Of a DNA stretch of 36,090 bases, positions 27,659 to 36,090 are shown piece by piece. Within the stretch, counting starts at the first letter, position 1. Each line of letters starts with the position of its first letter. The position numbers were made by a program, and so were the translations under genes. The DNA is from a virus, in IMG/VR virus record IMGVR_UViG_3300006916_000139, positions 1 through 36,090 of that record. The stretch is one strand, 5' to 3'. Below the pieces are notes generated by a model. It saw only the letters and a list, made by a program, of their open reading frames with translations, had not been told where the DNA came from and made no database searches.

Positions 27659-29187
27659 TGGGTTCAAAAAGTGGCCGTATAGAATCTACTAAGGGTAGAT
27701 GGGAAGAAGAATGTGATACTCTAATGGCAGATGTAAGAAAGCCTGTTTTTGTTGATAATGCTGTACATTTTGCTAAAGTTGATGTTCACAGTTTAGATGG
27801 TAAACATAAGGTTACAATAGAATCTGAAAATAAAAATGAGTACAAACTTGCTACTGAGAAAACCTATCAATACGTAGAATCTGGTGATTCTTTGTTAATA
27901 ACGCATTTTGAAACACCCGGCCATTCCTTAAAAAGCGATATTTGGACACCGGAGGGTAGAAATGTTACAACTAAAATTGTATTTTCTTCTTTAAATCCTC
28001 AAAAAAGATTGACTACTAGTACACAGAGTAGTACTTCTAATGGTCTGTTATTAGAACTTCGCAATATGAGGAAAAGAACATTAACAGATTTAGGGTTTAG
28101 CCCTACTCCGATTTATCATGATGCTTTCATTAGACAGGGAATAAGAGATGGGGTGATTGACCCTCTGACGTTAAATCCACCTTTATCTTTACATTTTGGT
28201 AGAACGGTAGATATAGGTTTTAGAACTACAGATTTAGTATTAAAAATGACATCTCAAATGGAAGATTCTGCTACATCTGTGGGTATTGGTGAAACTATGA
28301 ATTTGACTAGTGCTGGTACAAATAGAAGAAAACACAGTAATGTATTTCTTGCTCATGATTTCAATTCTATGAATGCTATAACTGCTCTAAATTTAATTTC
28401 AAAATACGATAATAGGTCATTAAATATGAATAAATACGGTAATTTACAATATATTCCAGCATCTCATCAAAAAGTACCTTCTTTGTTGTTAGAAGAGAAA
28501 AGGCGTGGTACAGAGAATACAAATCCTCTGAATGATAGAGAGAATAGAGTAACTATACAAGGTGTTCCTTCTACTTTGAATGATGATGTAATAATTACTA
28601 TGGAAGATGCTGAAAGTCAACAAAGTAAGTTTAATGTGAATGTTAGAGAACAAATTGCTCCTACAATCGATGTTACTGTAAAAACATCAGAAGCCGCTAG
28701 AAAAGTAGCACGAAAGGTGTTACAGACAAATAAACTTGCGAAGGGTGCTATTGATAGTAGAGGACATCCCGATGCTTGGAAGTATAGACCCGGTGATTTG
28801 GTTTCTTACAAGGGTGAAATTTTATCTATTATCGATGCAAAACACGATACACGAAAAAATCTGAGTGATTTTAAGTTTGTTTCTTCAACAAGTGGTTTGA
28901 GTGGTGTATTACATATGTTATCTCAAAATTCAGCATTGAATGTGGCAACTCGTATGCCTGAAAAAACTACTCAAATAAGAGATTACAATTTTTCATTCTT
29001 CAATTCTTTAGAAGTAAAAGTAATACCATCCATACTTGTGCGGTCAGTAGCAGAGGAGAAAATTTTGTTAGGTCAACACGCCGGAAGGAGAAGTATTGGA
29101 GGTGCTGCTACAATAAGTGGTAGTACTACTGTTTCTAGTATTGGATTAAACAAAGGAGTCTATATTGATATAGAAGGTGATTATTAA
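27658..29187 (+). CDS. Baseplate / tail hub-like protein
   Basis: A 509-residue protein. Residues about 260-400 resemble the gp27/gpD-type hub: a 'NKYGNLQYIP' turn, ENRVTIQGVPSTLNDDVIIT at about 293, the acidic MEDAESQ, the helix SEAARKVARKVLQTNKLAKG at about 341, and WKYRPGDLVSYKGEILSIID at about 373. The N-terminal 250 residues and the Ser/Gly-rich end are not recognised. In tailed viruses the hub caps the tail tube and carries the spike or fibres. The gene starts inside the stop of the giant gene (TAATG), so translation is probably coupled and the two products are likely partners at the tail tip. The call rests on motif pattern only. Confidence 0.55.
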   Translation: MGSKSGRIESTKGRWEEECDTLMADVRKPVFVDNAVHFAKVDVHSLDGKHKVTIESENKNEYKLATEKTYQYVESGDSLLITHFETPGHSLKSDIWTPEGRNVTTKIVFSSLNPQKRLTTSTQSSTSNGLLLELRNMRKRTLTDLGFSPTPIYHDAFIRQGIRDGVIDPLTLNPPLSLHFGRTVDIGFRTTDLVLKMTSQMEDSATSVGIGETMNLTSAGTNRRKHSNVFLAHDFNSMNAITALNLISKYDNRSLNMNKYGNLQYIPASHQKVPSLLLEEKRRGTENTNPLNDRENRVTIQGVPSTLNDDVIITMEDAESQQSKFNVNVREQIAPTIDVTVKTSEAARKVARKVLQTNKLAKGAIDSRGHPDAWKYRPGDLVSYKGEILSIIDAKHDTRKNLSDFKFVSSTSGLSGVLHMLSQNSALNVATRMPEKTTQIRDYNFSFFNSLEVKVIPSILVRSVAEEKILLGQHAGRRSIGGAATISGSTTVSSIGLNKGVYIDIEGDY

Positions 29188-29531
29188 TGCCCGTAAACGA
29201 CCACTTGAAGCGACTTATGGTAGAAACAATTGCCGATAATATAAATGAATTAACATTGGGTTTTGATGGTACACCTTCTACAAGTAGCGATGGTAGTGCA
29301 GGAAGACCTGCGTTAACCCTGTCTCCAACTGTTAAAGTGATAGATAACTCTACATTATTGGTAGAAGCAGATATTCCTACAACATATGCTTTCGATGAAA
29401 GTTTGAAGGAAGTTTATATTCAAATGCGTACTAGTACTGGATTTACACCAGTATCAAGACATGTTTTTAGACCAATATTGAAAACAGACACAAATGAAAT
29501 GAAAATACAATTACTAATCGAGGTGAAATAA
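29187..29531 (+). CDS. Small baseplate or fibre-adaptor protein (putative)
   Basis: A 114-residue protein between the hub-like gene and the first fibre gene. The N-terminal helix (VNDHLKRLMVETIADNINEL) is followed by a Ser/Gly-rich loop and a predicted beta region (STLLVEADIPTTYAFDESLK; VYIQMRTSTGFTPVSRHVFR), ending with a strand (MKIQLLIEV). It starts inside the previous stop codon (TAATG) behind GGTGA with a six-base spacer. Similar small proteins between hub and fibre genes often attach fibres to the baseplate. That role is inferred from location; no family is recognised for certain. Confidence 0.5.
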   Translation: MPVNDHLKRLMVETIADNINELTLGFDGTPSTSSDGSAGRPALTLSPTVKVIDNSTLLVEADIPTTYAFDESLKEVYIQMRTSTGFTPVSRHVFRPILKTDTNEMKIQLLIEVK

Positions 29532-29532
29532 T

Positions 29533-32157
29533 ATGGCAGACCCAATTTCTGGACACACAACAACATTGACTGATGGCGGATTTATACTATCCCCATCTTT
29601 AACTAATTTGATAGCAGCAACACATGGCAATGGGATATTGTCTTTGGAAGATACGGCTACTACAGCAAGCACTCGTAATACACCAGCGTCTTTACCCGGT
29701 GCTGTAACACATGATGGTAATTACACTATAACAATAAAAGGTGGTCATGCTGTAATAGATGGTCTGATTTGTGATTTTGCCGATGGTTACACCAACAACG
29801 CTCCAACAGCAATGACCTTACAATTAACTGCCGCTAATACTAGTGGAAGTAATTCTGCTTTAGGTTCAGGAGAGCAATGTCTGTTTGTTGTATACGTCAC
29901 ATCTGATACTGGTAGTGGTAACACTAACAAGGGTATTAGAGTAGAAAAAGGTACTAACACTACGACTTTCCCTAGTACACCAAGTGCATTTTTGACAGAC
30001 CCTGATAGTAGTTTAGATGTCAAACAATCTACTGTATTGGCTGTAGTAAGAGCGACATATCAAGCATCTAATGGTGGAGATTTAAATGTCGATATACAAG
30101 AAGTCTTCGATGTTAGAACTTTTTTGAAACCATCTCCAATATACTTTACACCAATGGTGAAGAGTGCTGTTGGTGCAGCAATTAACGATACTACTAGAAT
30201 AAACGAGTTTCAAGATTTAGATGCTATGCATGGTGCAGGTAATGAGAACGGGCAGTTAGAGGACTCGACGTTAGGTGCTATGTGGATGAGTAAAGATGTA
30301 CACGGTAACGATGCATTGTACTTTTCTGGAAAGTTAGGAGGTTCAAGAAGAACTTTCAAATTAGGTCCAGATAATTTATATCAAGCCTCAACTAGTTCTA
30401 ATATCACATTTGAATATGACGATTACAATTATTTCCTAATTACTCCGGGTGCTGGTATAACATTGAATCCTGATGTTTCAGATGCTGCGTTTCCTCCCGG
30501 TCATACTGTGATAGTCACCAATTTAGCGGCTAATACACATAGTATTGCTTTTGATAGTACAGGAATAAACATATCAATTGGTCCTCAATCTTGGGGTATT
30601 TTCAGTTATACTGGTAGTGCGTGGGTTAAGGTTTTAGATGCGAGTCTTTCTACATCTACGTCTGCTGGTAATGCTAATGAAGTTCAACTTGGTACTGCTT
30701 CAGCAGCCTTTGCTGCTTCTAGTTCTTTAACATTCAATGCATCTAGTAACCCTAAATTATTGACTTTAGGGGGTAATGCTAGTATTAGTGGTTTAGTGTA
30801 TAATCCAACAGGATTACAATTTACGAAAGTTAATGATAATCCCGGTAATGCATTTACATTATGGGTGGATGAAGATGATAGTGATAAATTAAAATTTGGT
30901 ACTAGTGAAGTATCTGTAGGAGCAGGAACATCAACGTTTCTAGGTTTATCAGACACCCCTAGTAGTTTTACTAATGGGCATTTTTTGAAAACATCCGGTA
31001 GTGCTGTAACATCTGCTGCTCTTGCTAATTCTGATTTACCTACCGCTTTGACATCTGTAGTAAGTATAGGTAGAACTAACGATGTATTGACTGTAAGTAA
31101 AGATTTGACTGTAACAGGTAATTTTATTGTCAACGGTGAAACTACTACAATAAATAGTAATACACTTACTGTAGATGATAAATTTATTCAATTAGGTAAT
31201 ATAGCAAGTGGTACTATAACAGGTAATTTTTCTAATGCGTCTGCTGTTGTCACTAACATTACAGATACCAGTTCTCTAGTAGTTGGTATGGCTATAACTA
31301 ATGGTGATGGTAGTGCAGGTGGTTTTACTGGAATAGCCGGAGGTACTACAATAGCAAGTGTGGATAGTACCACACAAATAACTTTGAGTCAAGCAGTTAG
31401 TGGTAGTAGTAATGGAAGAATTGTGAATTTTGGTGCTTCTAGCGATTTAACATCTGATGGTGGTGGTATAAAATTAGCAGGTACTTCAACAAATAAAGAA
31501 ATAACTTGGAGTAACGCTAATGATGCTTGGACATTTAATCAAAATATCTATCCTAGTACTGATAGTACTTACAATTTAGGTTCTTCAGCAATAAGATTTG
31601 CTAATGGGTATTTAGACGCTATTGATGCGACTAGTGTAGTTGCTGGTACTATTACAGGTTCGGGTGATTTGAATGTAAAGAAAAATAACGGAGATAGTGG
31701 CCTATTGTTCGTTGATAAATCCGCTGATAAGGTTGGAATAAACACAGGTACAGACCCTGCAATTGATTTGGAAGTTGGTGGTGCTGGATTTTCCAGTGTG
31801 ATAACTGGTGGTACTGGTGGGTCAAACGCAGATTCAAATCAAATTGATATAACACTTTTAGATTCTACAAAAACTGCTAAATTTAAGGCTTTGAGATTAT
31901 TTATGGCAATTTCTGGTACTGTAAGTGGTACAGCAGTAACAGAATTATCTACTGCACATGTGATTACTAATGGTAGTAGTGCTGGTGTAATAGGTACTCC
32001 TTATGGAGTCACTTTGAGTGCAGGTACTGCTGTTATTGGCACTTATGCAATTGGTTTCAATAGTGGTAGTCTATTGTTAAAACTCACAGCAAATAGTGGA
32101 GCACACGGCAACCCAATAACAGCAAAAATTACAATTCAAGGTATGGACTTAAGTTGA
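29533..32157 (+). CDS. Tail fibre protein 1
   Basis: An 874-residue protein rich in Ser, Thr, Gly, Ala and Asn. The first 230 residues look like a baseplate-attachment head (GNYTITIKGGHAVIDGLICD). The shaft holds standard fibre motifs: NEVQLGTASAAFAASSSLTF near 380, DLTVTGNFIVNGETTTINSN followed by TLTVDDKFIQLGN near 525-555, STDSTYNLGSSAIRFANGYL near 675, and one VGINTGTDPAIDLEVGG element near 735. The last 100 residues form a compact beta-like end that may be the tip. GGTGA lies six bases before the ATG. Fibres of this type trimerise and contact the host. It appears to be a paralogue in style of the two next genes. Confidence 0.7.
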   Translation: MADPISGHTTTLTDGGFILSPSLTNLIAATHGNGILSLEDTATTASTRNTPASLPGAVTHDGNYTITIKGGHAVIDGLICDFADGYTNNAPTAMTLQLTAANTSGSNSALGSGEQCLFVVYVTSDTGSGNTNKGIRVEKGTNTTTFPSTPSAFLTDPDSSLDVKQSTVLAVVRATYQASNGGDLNVDIQEVFDVRTFLKPSPIYFTPMVKSAVGAAINDTTRINEFQDLDAMHGAGNENGQLEDSTLGAMWMSKDVHGNDALYFSGKLGGSRRTFKLGPDNLYQASTSSNITFEYDDYNYFLITPGAGITLNPDVSDAAFPPGHTVIVTNLAANTHSIAFDSTGINISIGPQSWGIFSYTGSAWVKVLDASLSTSTSAGNANEVQLGTASAAFAASSSLTFNASSNPKLLTLGGNASISGLVYNPTGLQFTKVNDNPGNAFTLWVDEDDSDKLKFGTSEVSVGAGTSTFLGLSDTPSSFTNGHFLKTSGSAVTSAALANSDLPTALTSVVSIGRTNDVLTVSKDLTVTGNFIVNGETTTINSNTLTVDDKFIQLGNIASGTITGNFSNASAVVTNITDTSSLVVGMAITNGDGSAGGFTGIAGGTTIASVDSTTQITLSQAVSGSSNGRIVNFGASSDLTSDGGGIKLAGTSTNKEITWSNANDAWTFNQNIYPSTDSTYNLGSSAIRFANGYLDAIDATSVVAGTITGSGDLNVKKNNGDSGLLFVDKSADKVGINTGTDPAIDLEVGGAGFSSVITGGTGGSNADSNQIDITLLDSTKTAKFKALRLFMAISGTVSGTAVTELSTAHVITNGSSAGVIGTPYGVTLSAGTAVIGTYAIGFNSGSLLLKLTANSGAHGNPITAKITIQGMDLS

Positions 32158-32166
32158 GGTGATTAA

Positions 32167-33813
32167 ATGACGGAAGTAGATTTTAAGGTCAAAAAGGGTT
32201 TTGTGTCCGAAAATGGGGATTTAACTTTACAGAATGGTAATATCGAATTAGCGAATGGTCATGCTGATATAGATAACATCAGGATTGATGGTAATACTAT
32301 ATCAAGTCAAGATACTAATGGTGCTATTGCTCTAATACCTAATGGTGACGGTTTAGTGAAAATTAATACTGGTAATTCAGAGTTTTATCTTCCAACAAGT
32401 GATTCTCCTACTGCTGGACATGTAATTACTTTCCCTAGTAGCGGTAAACAAACAATATGGTCAGCCCCTACTGCTGGTGGTGTAGCAGCAGATGATATTA
32501 CAACTGGTGATGCAGCCATAAACATCGTAACAACGTCTGGAAATATTACATTAGACGCTCAAGCGACAGATGCTGATATTATCTTTAAAGTGGATGATGG
32601 TGATACTCCTGTCACTGCTTTGACATTAGATGGTTCTGATGCTGGTAGAGGTATTTTTGCAGGTAATGTTACTGTAACTGGTAATGAAGTTGCATTTGGT
32701 AATGGTGCAACTATTGTAAACACTAATGCTAATTTATTAACAATTACTGAAGCAACTACAGCCTTTAGTGCAGATGTCACTGTTGGTGGAGATTTGACAG
32801 TCACAGGTAATGATATCAAATCATCCGGCGGCACTACTGCGATTACTCTGAGTGGGGCAAACGTTGAACTTGCTGGAAATTTGACTGTAACGGGAAAAAC
32901 AATTACTACTGAAGTGGAAACTGTATCGACATCTAATGGTGTTCTGTTTGAAGGTAGTGCTGCAAACAACAATGAGATATTATTGAAAGCAGGTACAGTT
33001 AGTGCAGATAGAACTATTACTTTACCTGATGAAACTGGTACTGTACTAACTACTGCATCTACAGCATCTGCACTTACATCTGTAGGTACATTAACTGCTT
33101 TAACAGTAGACAATATAAGTATCAATGGTACTACAATCGGACACACTGATGATACTGATTTAATTACACTTGCAAATACATCAGTTGCATTTGCCAGCGA
33201 TGTTGATGTTAATGTTGCTAAAGCAGGTGGTTTACAAATAGGAGGAACTGCGGTTACAGCAACAGCAACAGAACTCAATGTTTTGGATAATGTGACGGCT
33301 GGAACTGTTACTGCTAGTTTAGCACTAGTTGTTGATAGCAGTAAAGATATTGCTACATTAAATCAACTAGATTCAGCAACGCTAAAGGCAGGTGCTGGTG
33401 TTGCTGTAGCGACTGGTGGAGACCATATATTAATTGGAGATGATGATAAAACTAGTATTTTTTCCAAAACTTCTGCTGCTACTAGTTTTAACACTAGTGG
33501 AACGATATTTACATTAGCAAGTGGTACAAATAAAGGTGTTAAACTTTTAATTCATTTTAAACAAGTTGCTAGTCCTTATCACGTTCATATGGAAGAAATG
33601 TTAGTTACATGGGGTGGCTCTGCAAGTAGTAATACAAGTGCAGGGGCTGATGCAGATGTACATGTAGTGCAATACGGTCTAATTCGTACTGCTACATCAG
33701 GTGCAGGTTCTGGTGTAATAACTGTGACTCGTAGTAGTGCTAACATAAATGTAGTCTGGACTGCTGGAACTGCCGAAAGTTGGGTTTATAAAATACATGC
33801 TGTCAAAATATGA
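32167..33813 (+). CDS. Tail fibre protein 2
   Basis: A 548-residue fibre protein, low in complexity and rich in Thr, Ala, Val, Asn and Asp. Familiar shaft elements are NVTVTGNEVAFGNGA, DVTVGGDLTVTGNDI, ELAGNLTVTGKTI, VSADRTITLPDETGTVLTT and ATATELNVLDNVTAGTV. The final 110 residues (from SIFSKTSAATSFNTSGTIFT) depart from the repeat style and include a His/Trp-containing segment (PYHVHMEEMLVTWGG), probably the distal knob. GGTGA with a four-base spacer precedes the ATG. The gene follows fibre 1 after nine bases and leads directly into fibre 3. Receptor contact is likely by family but the target is unknown. Confidence 0.7.
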   Translation: MTEVDFKVKKGFVSENGDLTLQNGNIELANGHADIDNIRIDGNTISSQDTNGAIALIPNGDGLVKINTGNSEFYLPTSDSPTAGHVITFPSSGKQTIWSAPTAGGVAADDITTGDAAINIVTTSGNITLDAQATDADIIFKVDDGDTPVTALTLDGSDAGRGIFAGNVTVTGNEVAFGNGATIVNTNANLLTITEATTAFSADVTVGGDLTVTGNDIKSSGGTTAITLSGANVELAGNLTVTGKTITTEVETVSTSNGVLFEGSAANNNEILLKAGTVSADRTITLPDETGTVLTTASTASALTSVGTLTALTVDNISINGTTIGHTDDTDLITLANTSVAFASDVDVNVAKAGGLQIGGTAVTATATELNVLDNVTAGTVTASLALVVDSSKDIATLNQLDSATLKAGAGVAVATGGDHILIGDDDKTSIFSKTSAATSFNTSGTIFTLASGTNKGVKLLIHFKQVASPYHVHMEEMLVTWGGSASSNTSAGADADVHVVQYGLIRTATSGAGSGVITVTRSSANINVVWTAGTAESWVYKIHAVKI

Positions 33814-33822
33814 GGTGGAAAA

Positions 33823-36090
33823 ATGGTAACATATACACCTTTTAAGGCATTACACGGTGCAAAAATCGAAGATGATGGTAATGCTGAAATCAATGTAGAG
33901 AGATATAGCGGTGCTAATATCCGTATACAATCACAAGCATCTGCTGGTAGAATTGAGACAACAAATGCACATGAATTATGGTTAGGTGCAAATGGTAGCG
34001 GTAGAATAGAAATTCAATCCGGTGGATTAGTGAGTATACCCGGTAATTTGACAGTTAGTGGTACATTTAATGCAACACTTGCTACTGCTGCTCAAACTAA
34101 CATAACATCTCTTGGTTCTTTATCATCATTAGATGTTAATGGTGATGCTACTGTATCAGGTAATCTATCATTAGATGGTTCTAATAAAGAATTAAGATTT
34201 TATGAAGGTGCTAACTATGTAGGGTTTGAAGCCCCTGCTTTATCTGCTGACCAAATATGGGTATTACCTGCTTCTGATGGTAGTGCAAACCAAGCCTTAA
34301 CTACGGATGGTAGCGGTAATTTTCAGTGGTCTAGTGCAAGCAGTATTGCAGGAGCAGGTAGCAATTTATCTCTTGCCAACGGTACTAACAATCGCATTGT
34401 AACTGCGGTAGATGGTAGTAATCTAAACGGTGAAGCAAATTTAACTTTTGATGGTTCTACATTAACCGTTGCAGGTAATATGTTAGTTAACAATCATGGC
34501 TCATTAAAGGCAAACGGAAGTGGGTCTTTACTGCTTGGAAATACAAATTCTGGTGTTATTAAAGTTCATGGAGATACAGGTTCATCTATTGTAGAAGGTT
34601 ATGGTAATCACCTAATTCTACAAACGGTGCGTGATAGTGACGATATAATATTTAGAGTCAATGCAGGTGGAACAGATAGTGATTCTACTGTTGTTGAAGC
34701 GATGAGAATACATGGGCCGGATGCTAATATTGGAATAGGCACTACGAGTCCTTCTACTGAACTTCATCTATCGGGTGCTTCCCATCCTTCAATAAGAGTT
34801 ACAGGGACAGATAATGCGGGTGCTGACCCTGCAATCGAGTTATTAGGAACTGCTGATGACTTTACCGAAGGTGGGCAACTTTGGTATGATAATGGTACAG
34901 GAGTTCTTCATCTTGCATCAATTTACAACAACGATGCCGCAGATATACAATTCCATACAAAGGTAGCCGCAGACAGAAGCACTTCAAATGTAAGAATGAC
35001 AATAGCGGGTGATGGTAATGTAGGAATAGGCACTACAAGCCCCGAATACAAATTAGATGTCACAGGCTCTCTTAGAATACTTCCAACTATTTCTTCTCAT
35101 GCGGGTACTGCTATCAGGATAGGGCCACAGGACAATGATATTGATGTCACTTTGCTGAGAGTTGATGGCAATGGTGGTGGTGCTGGTACTGGAAACTCCG
35201 GTGAATCGGATGATTCTAATTATGGTTTCTCGTTGAAATACATGGGAAGTGGAACGGGAGTAAATAACCGATATGCCCTTTGGATGGATAACTCAGACGC
35301 AACAGCATTAGAGGCCATGACTGTCCTACAAGATGGTAAGGTCGGAATAGGTACTGCAAGTCCCGACTATACATTAGACGTAGCGGGTAATATCGGTGTA
35401 GACCAGTTCATCTATCATAATGGAGATACAGACACATATCTTAACTTACAAACCGATGATGCGAGAATGGTTGTAGGGAATGATATTGCTTGGTGGTATG
35501 ATGAGGGTGCGGCTTCTAAACTACATTTATCGTGGAACGGTGAAGCAGATGTTGAGATAGGAAATGCGGGCGGTACTCCCGATTTCTTCTTTGGTGGTTC
35601 ACAAGGTTCTTACAATGGTAAAATGGGAATAGGTACTACAAGTCCTGATTCACAGTTAGATATATCATCTGCTAGTACGGCTACATTAAGACTTTCAAAT
35701 AGTGATACTTCGTTAACAGAAGGACAGATAACAGGTGAAATTATCTTTTATCAAGATGATGATAGTGGTAGTGCAGATGGTATAACAGGCCGTATAGGTA
35801 TGCGTTCATCAAAAAGAAGTGACGGTACTTATTATGGTAATGCAGGAGACATGGGTTTCTTTGTTGCAGGTTCGGGTAATTATTCAACTGCTAGTCAAAA
35901 TGCCGACTTAGAGGCTATGAGTATTAGAGCAGGTGGTAATGTTGGAATAGGCACTACAACTCCTGACTATGAATTAGATGTAGCGGGAGACATCGGTATA
36001 AACTCATATATTCGTCATAATGGAGATGCAGATACTTACATTAAATTTGACACAGATGGAATTAGATTAGTAGCAGGAAATGATTTGGCA
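33823..36090 (+). CDS. Tail fibre protein 3 with GIGTTSP repeats (3' end outside window)
   Basis: The frame from ATG 33823 stays open to the window end (756 codons, no stop), so the C-terminus is missing. GAGGTGG at 33812-33818 lies four bases before the ATG. The N-terminal part (PFKALHGAKIEDDGNAEINV) resembles that of fibre 2. It is followed by IPGNLTVSGTFNA, GFEAPALSADQIWVLPASDG and ALTTDGSGNFQWSS, all standard fibre elements. From residue about 300 come five GIGTTSP-like repeats about 95-107 residues apart. Between them are two copies of a Y-H-N-G-D-(T/A)-D-T-Y shaft motif near 530 and 730. From about 34700 the DNA uses more GC-rich codons (GCG, GGC, CCC) than upstream. Confidence 0.7.
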   Translation, partial: MVTYTPFKALHGAKIEDDGNAEINVERYSGANIRIQSQASAGRIETTNAHELWLGANGSGRIEIQSGGLVSIPGNLTVSGTFNATLATAAQTNITSLGSLSSLDVNGDATVSGNLSLDGSNKELRFYEGANYVGFEAPALSADQIWVLPASDGSANQALTTDGSGNFQWSSASSIAGAGSNLSLANGTNNRIVTAVDGSNLNGEANLTFDGSTLTVAGNMLVNNHGSLKANGSGSLLLGNTNSGVIKVHGDTGSSIVEGYGNHLILQTVRDSDDIIFRVNAGGTDSDSTVVEAMRIHGPDANIGIGTTSPSTELHLSGASHPSIRVTGTDNAGADPAIELLGTADDFTEGGQLWYDNGTGVLHLASIYNNDAADIQFHTKVAADRSTSNVRMTIAGDGNVGIGTTSPEYKLDVTGSLRILPTISSHAGTAIRIGPQDNDIDVTLLRVDGNGGGAGTGNSGESDDSNYGFSLKYMGSGTGVNNRYALWMDNSDATALEAMTVLQDGKVGIGTASPDYTLDVAGNIGVDQFIYHNGDTDTYLNLQTDDARMVVGNDIAWWYDEGAASKLHLSWNGEADVEIGNAGGTPDFFFGGSQGSYNGKMGIGTTSPDSQLDISSASTATLRLSNSDTSLTEGQITGEIIFYQDDDSGSADGITGRIGMRSSKRSDGTYYGNAGDMGFFVAGSGNYSTASQNADLEAMSIRAGGNVGIGTTTPDYELDVAGDIGINSYIRHNGDADTYIKFDTDGIRLVAGNDLA
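34722..35995 (+). repeat. Five coding GIGTTSP-xx-LDVxG repeats in tail fibre 3
   Basis: Related units begin near 34731, 35022, 35342, 35627 and 35942. Each encodes a version of GIGTTSP, a few residues, and then LDV or LDI with Ala/Thr-Gly. The third and fifth are followed by a conserved shaft segment (IYHNGDTDTYLN and IRHNGDADTYIK) and are also similar at DNA level. The spacing alternates between about 285-290 and 315-320 bases. Confidence 0.65.

Noticed and set aside
32559-33278. A 239-codon open frame on the - strand opposite tail fibre 2
   Set aside because: It is the mirror of a Thr/Ala/Val/Asp-rich repeat-type coding sequence that rarely yields stops in reverse. It is low in complexity, has no ribosome site, and lies fully inside a strongly supported gene.
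34722-35995. Regularly spaced repeats as a possible CRISPR array
   Set aside because: The repeats are imperfect, about 300 bases apart and in frame, and they encode the known GIGTTSP fibre motif. There are no short identical direct repeats with spacers.

Overview
This window is a stretch of the virion-structure module of a tailed double-stranded DNA virus (Caudoviricetes-type). Every supported gene is on the + strand. Genes abut or overlap by 1-4 bases and no gap exceeds about 35 bases, so the block looks like one or a few co-transcribed late operons. No terminase, portal, integrase, replication, lysis or RNA gene is visible, so lifestyle and taxonomy cannot be fixed from this piece. The DNA is visibly AT-rich. 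Most genes start 4-7 bases after a GGTGA or GTGA-type Shine-Dalgarno core. That form is common in archaea but also compatible with bacteria. With the LamG, SAP and zinc-ribbon parts and tail-fibre motifs familiar from marine virus sequences, an uncultured marine virus, possibly of a marine archaeon, is a reasonable but unproven guess.

Layout. 1-285 is the end of a scaffold or prohead-protease-like gene. 291-1469 is the HK97-fold major capsid protein. 1502-3716 holds six small head genes: a candidate decoration protein, a HeH/LEM-like protein, two beta-rich small proteins, a zinc ribbon and a His-rich protein. 3716-6055 is the neck: a connector-like protein, a small unknown, and a tail-completion-like protein. 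6067-8064 is a large tail tube protein. 8073-8621 is a SAP-domain protein. 8581-9215 is a tail assembly chaperone pair with a probable -1 frameshift site. 9215-9856 is a very short tape-measure-like protein. 9862-11103 is a distal-tail-like protein.

11105-27658 is one uninterrupted reading frame of about 5,517 codons. It starts with a LamG/concanavalin-A-like lectin domain and is otherwise mostly unrecognisable. It lies between the distal-tail-like gene and a baseplate-hub-like gene (27658-29187). A small baseplate-like gene (29187-29531) and three tail-fibre genes follow (29533-32157, 32167-33813, and 33823 to the window end, incomplete). The last carries five GIGTTSP-type repeats.

How it works together. 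The left part builds the capsid and neck. The centre builds a tail that should be short if the 213-residue protein is the real tape measure. The right half, about 25 kb, is devoted to tail tip and host recognition. The pairing of a minimal tape measure with a roughly 600 kDa lectin-bearing tail protein is the most unusual feature of the window. Base and codon use also change within the giant gene and within the last fibre gene, suggesting exchange of host-recognition modules.
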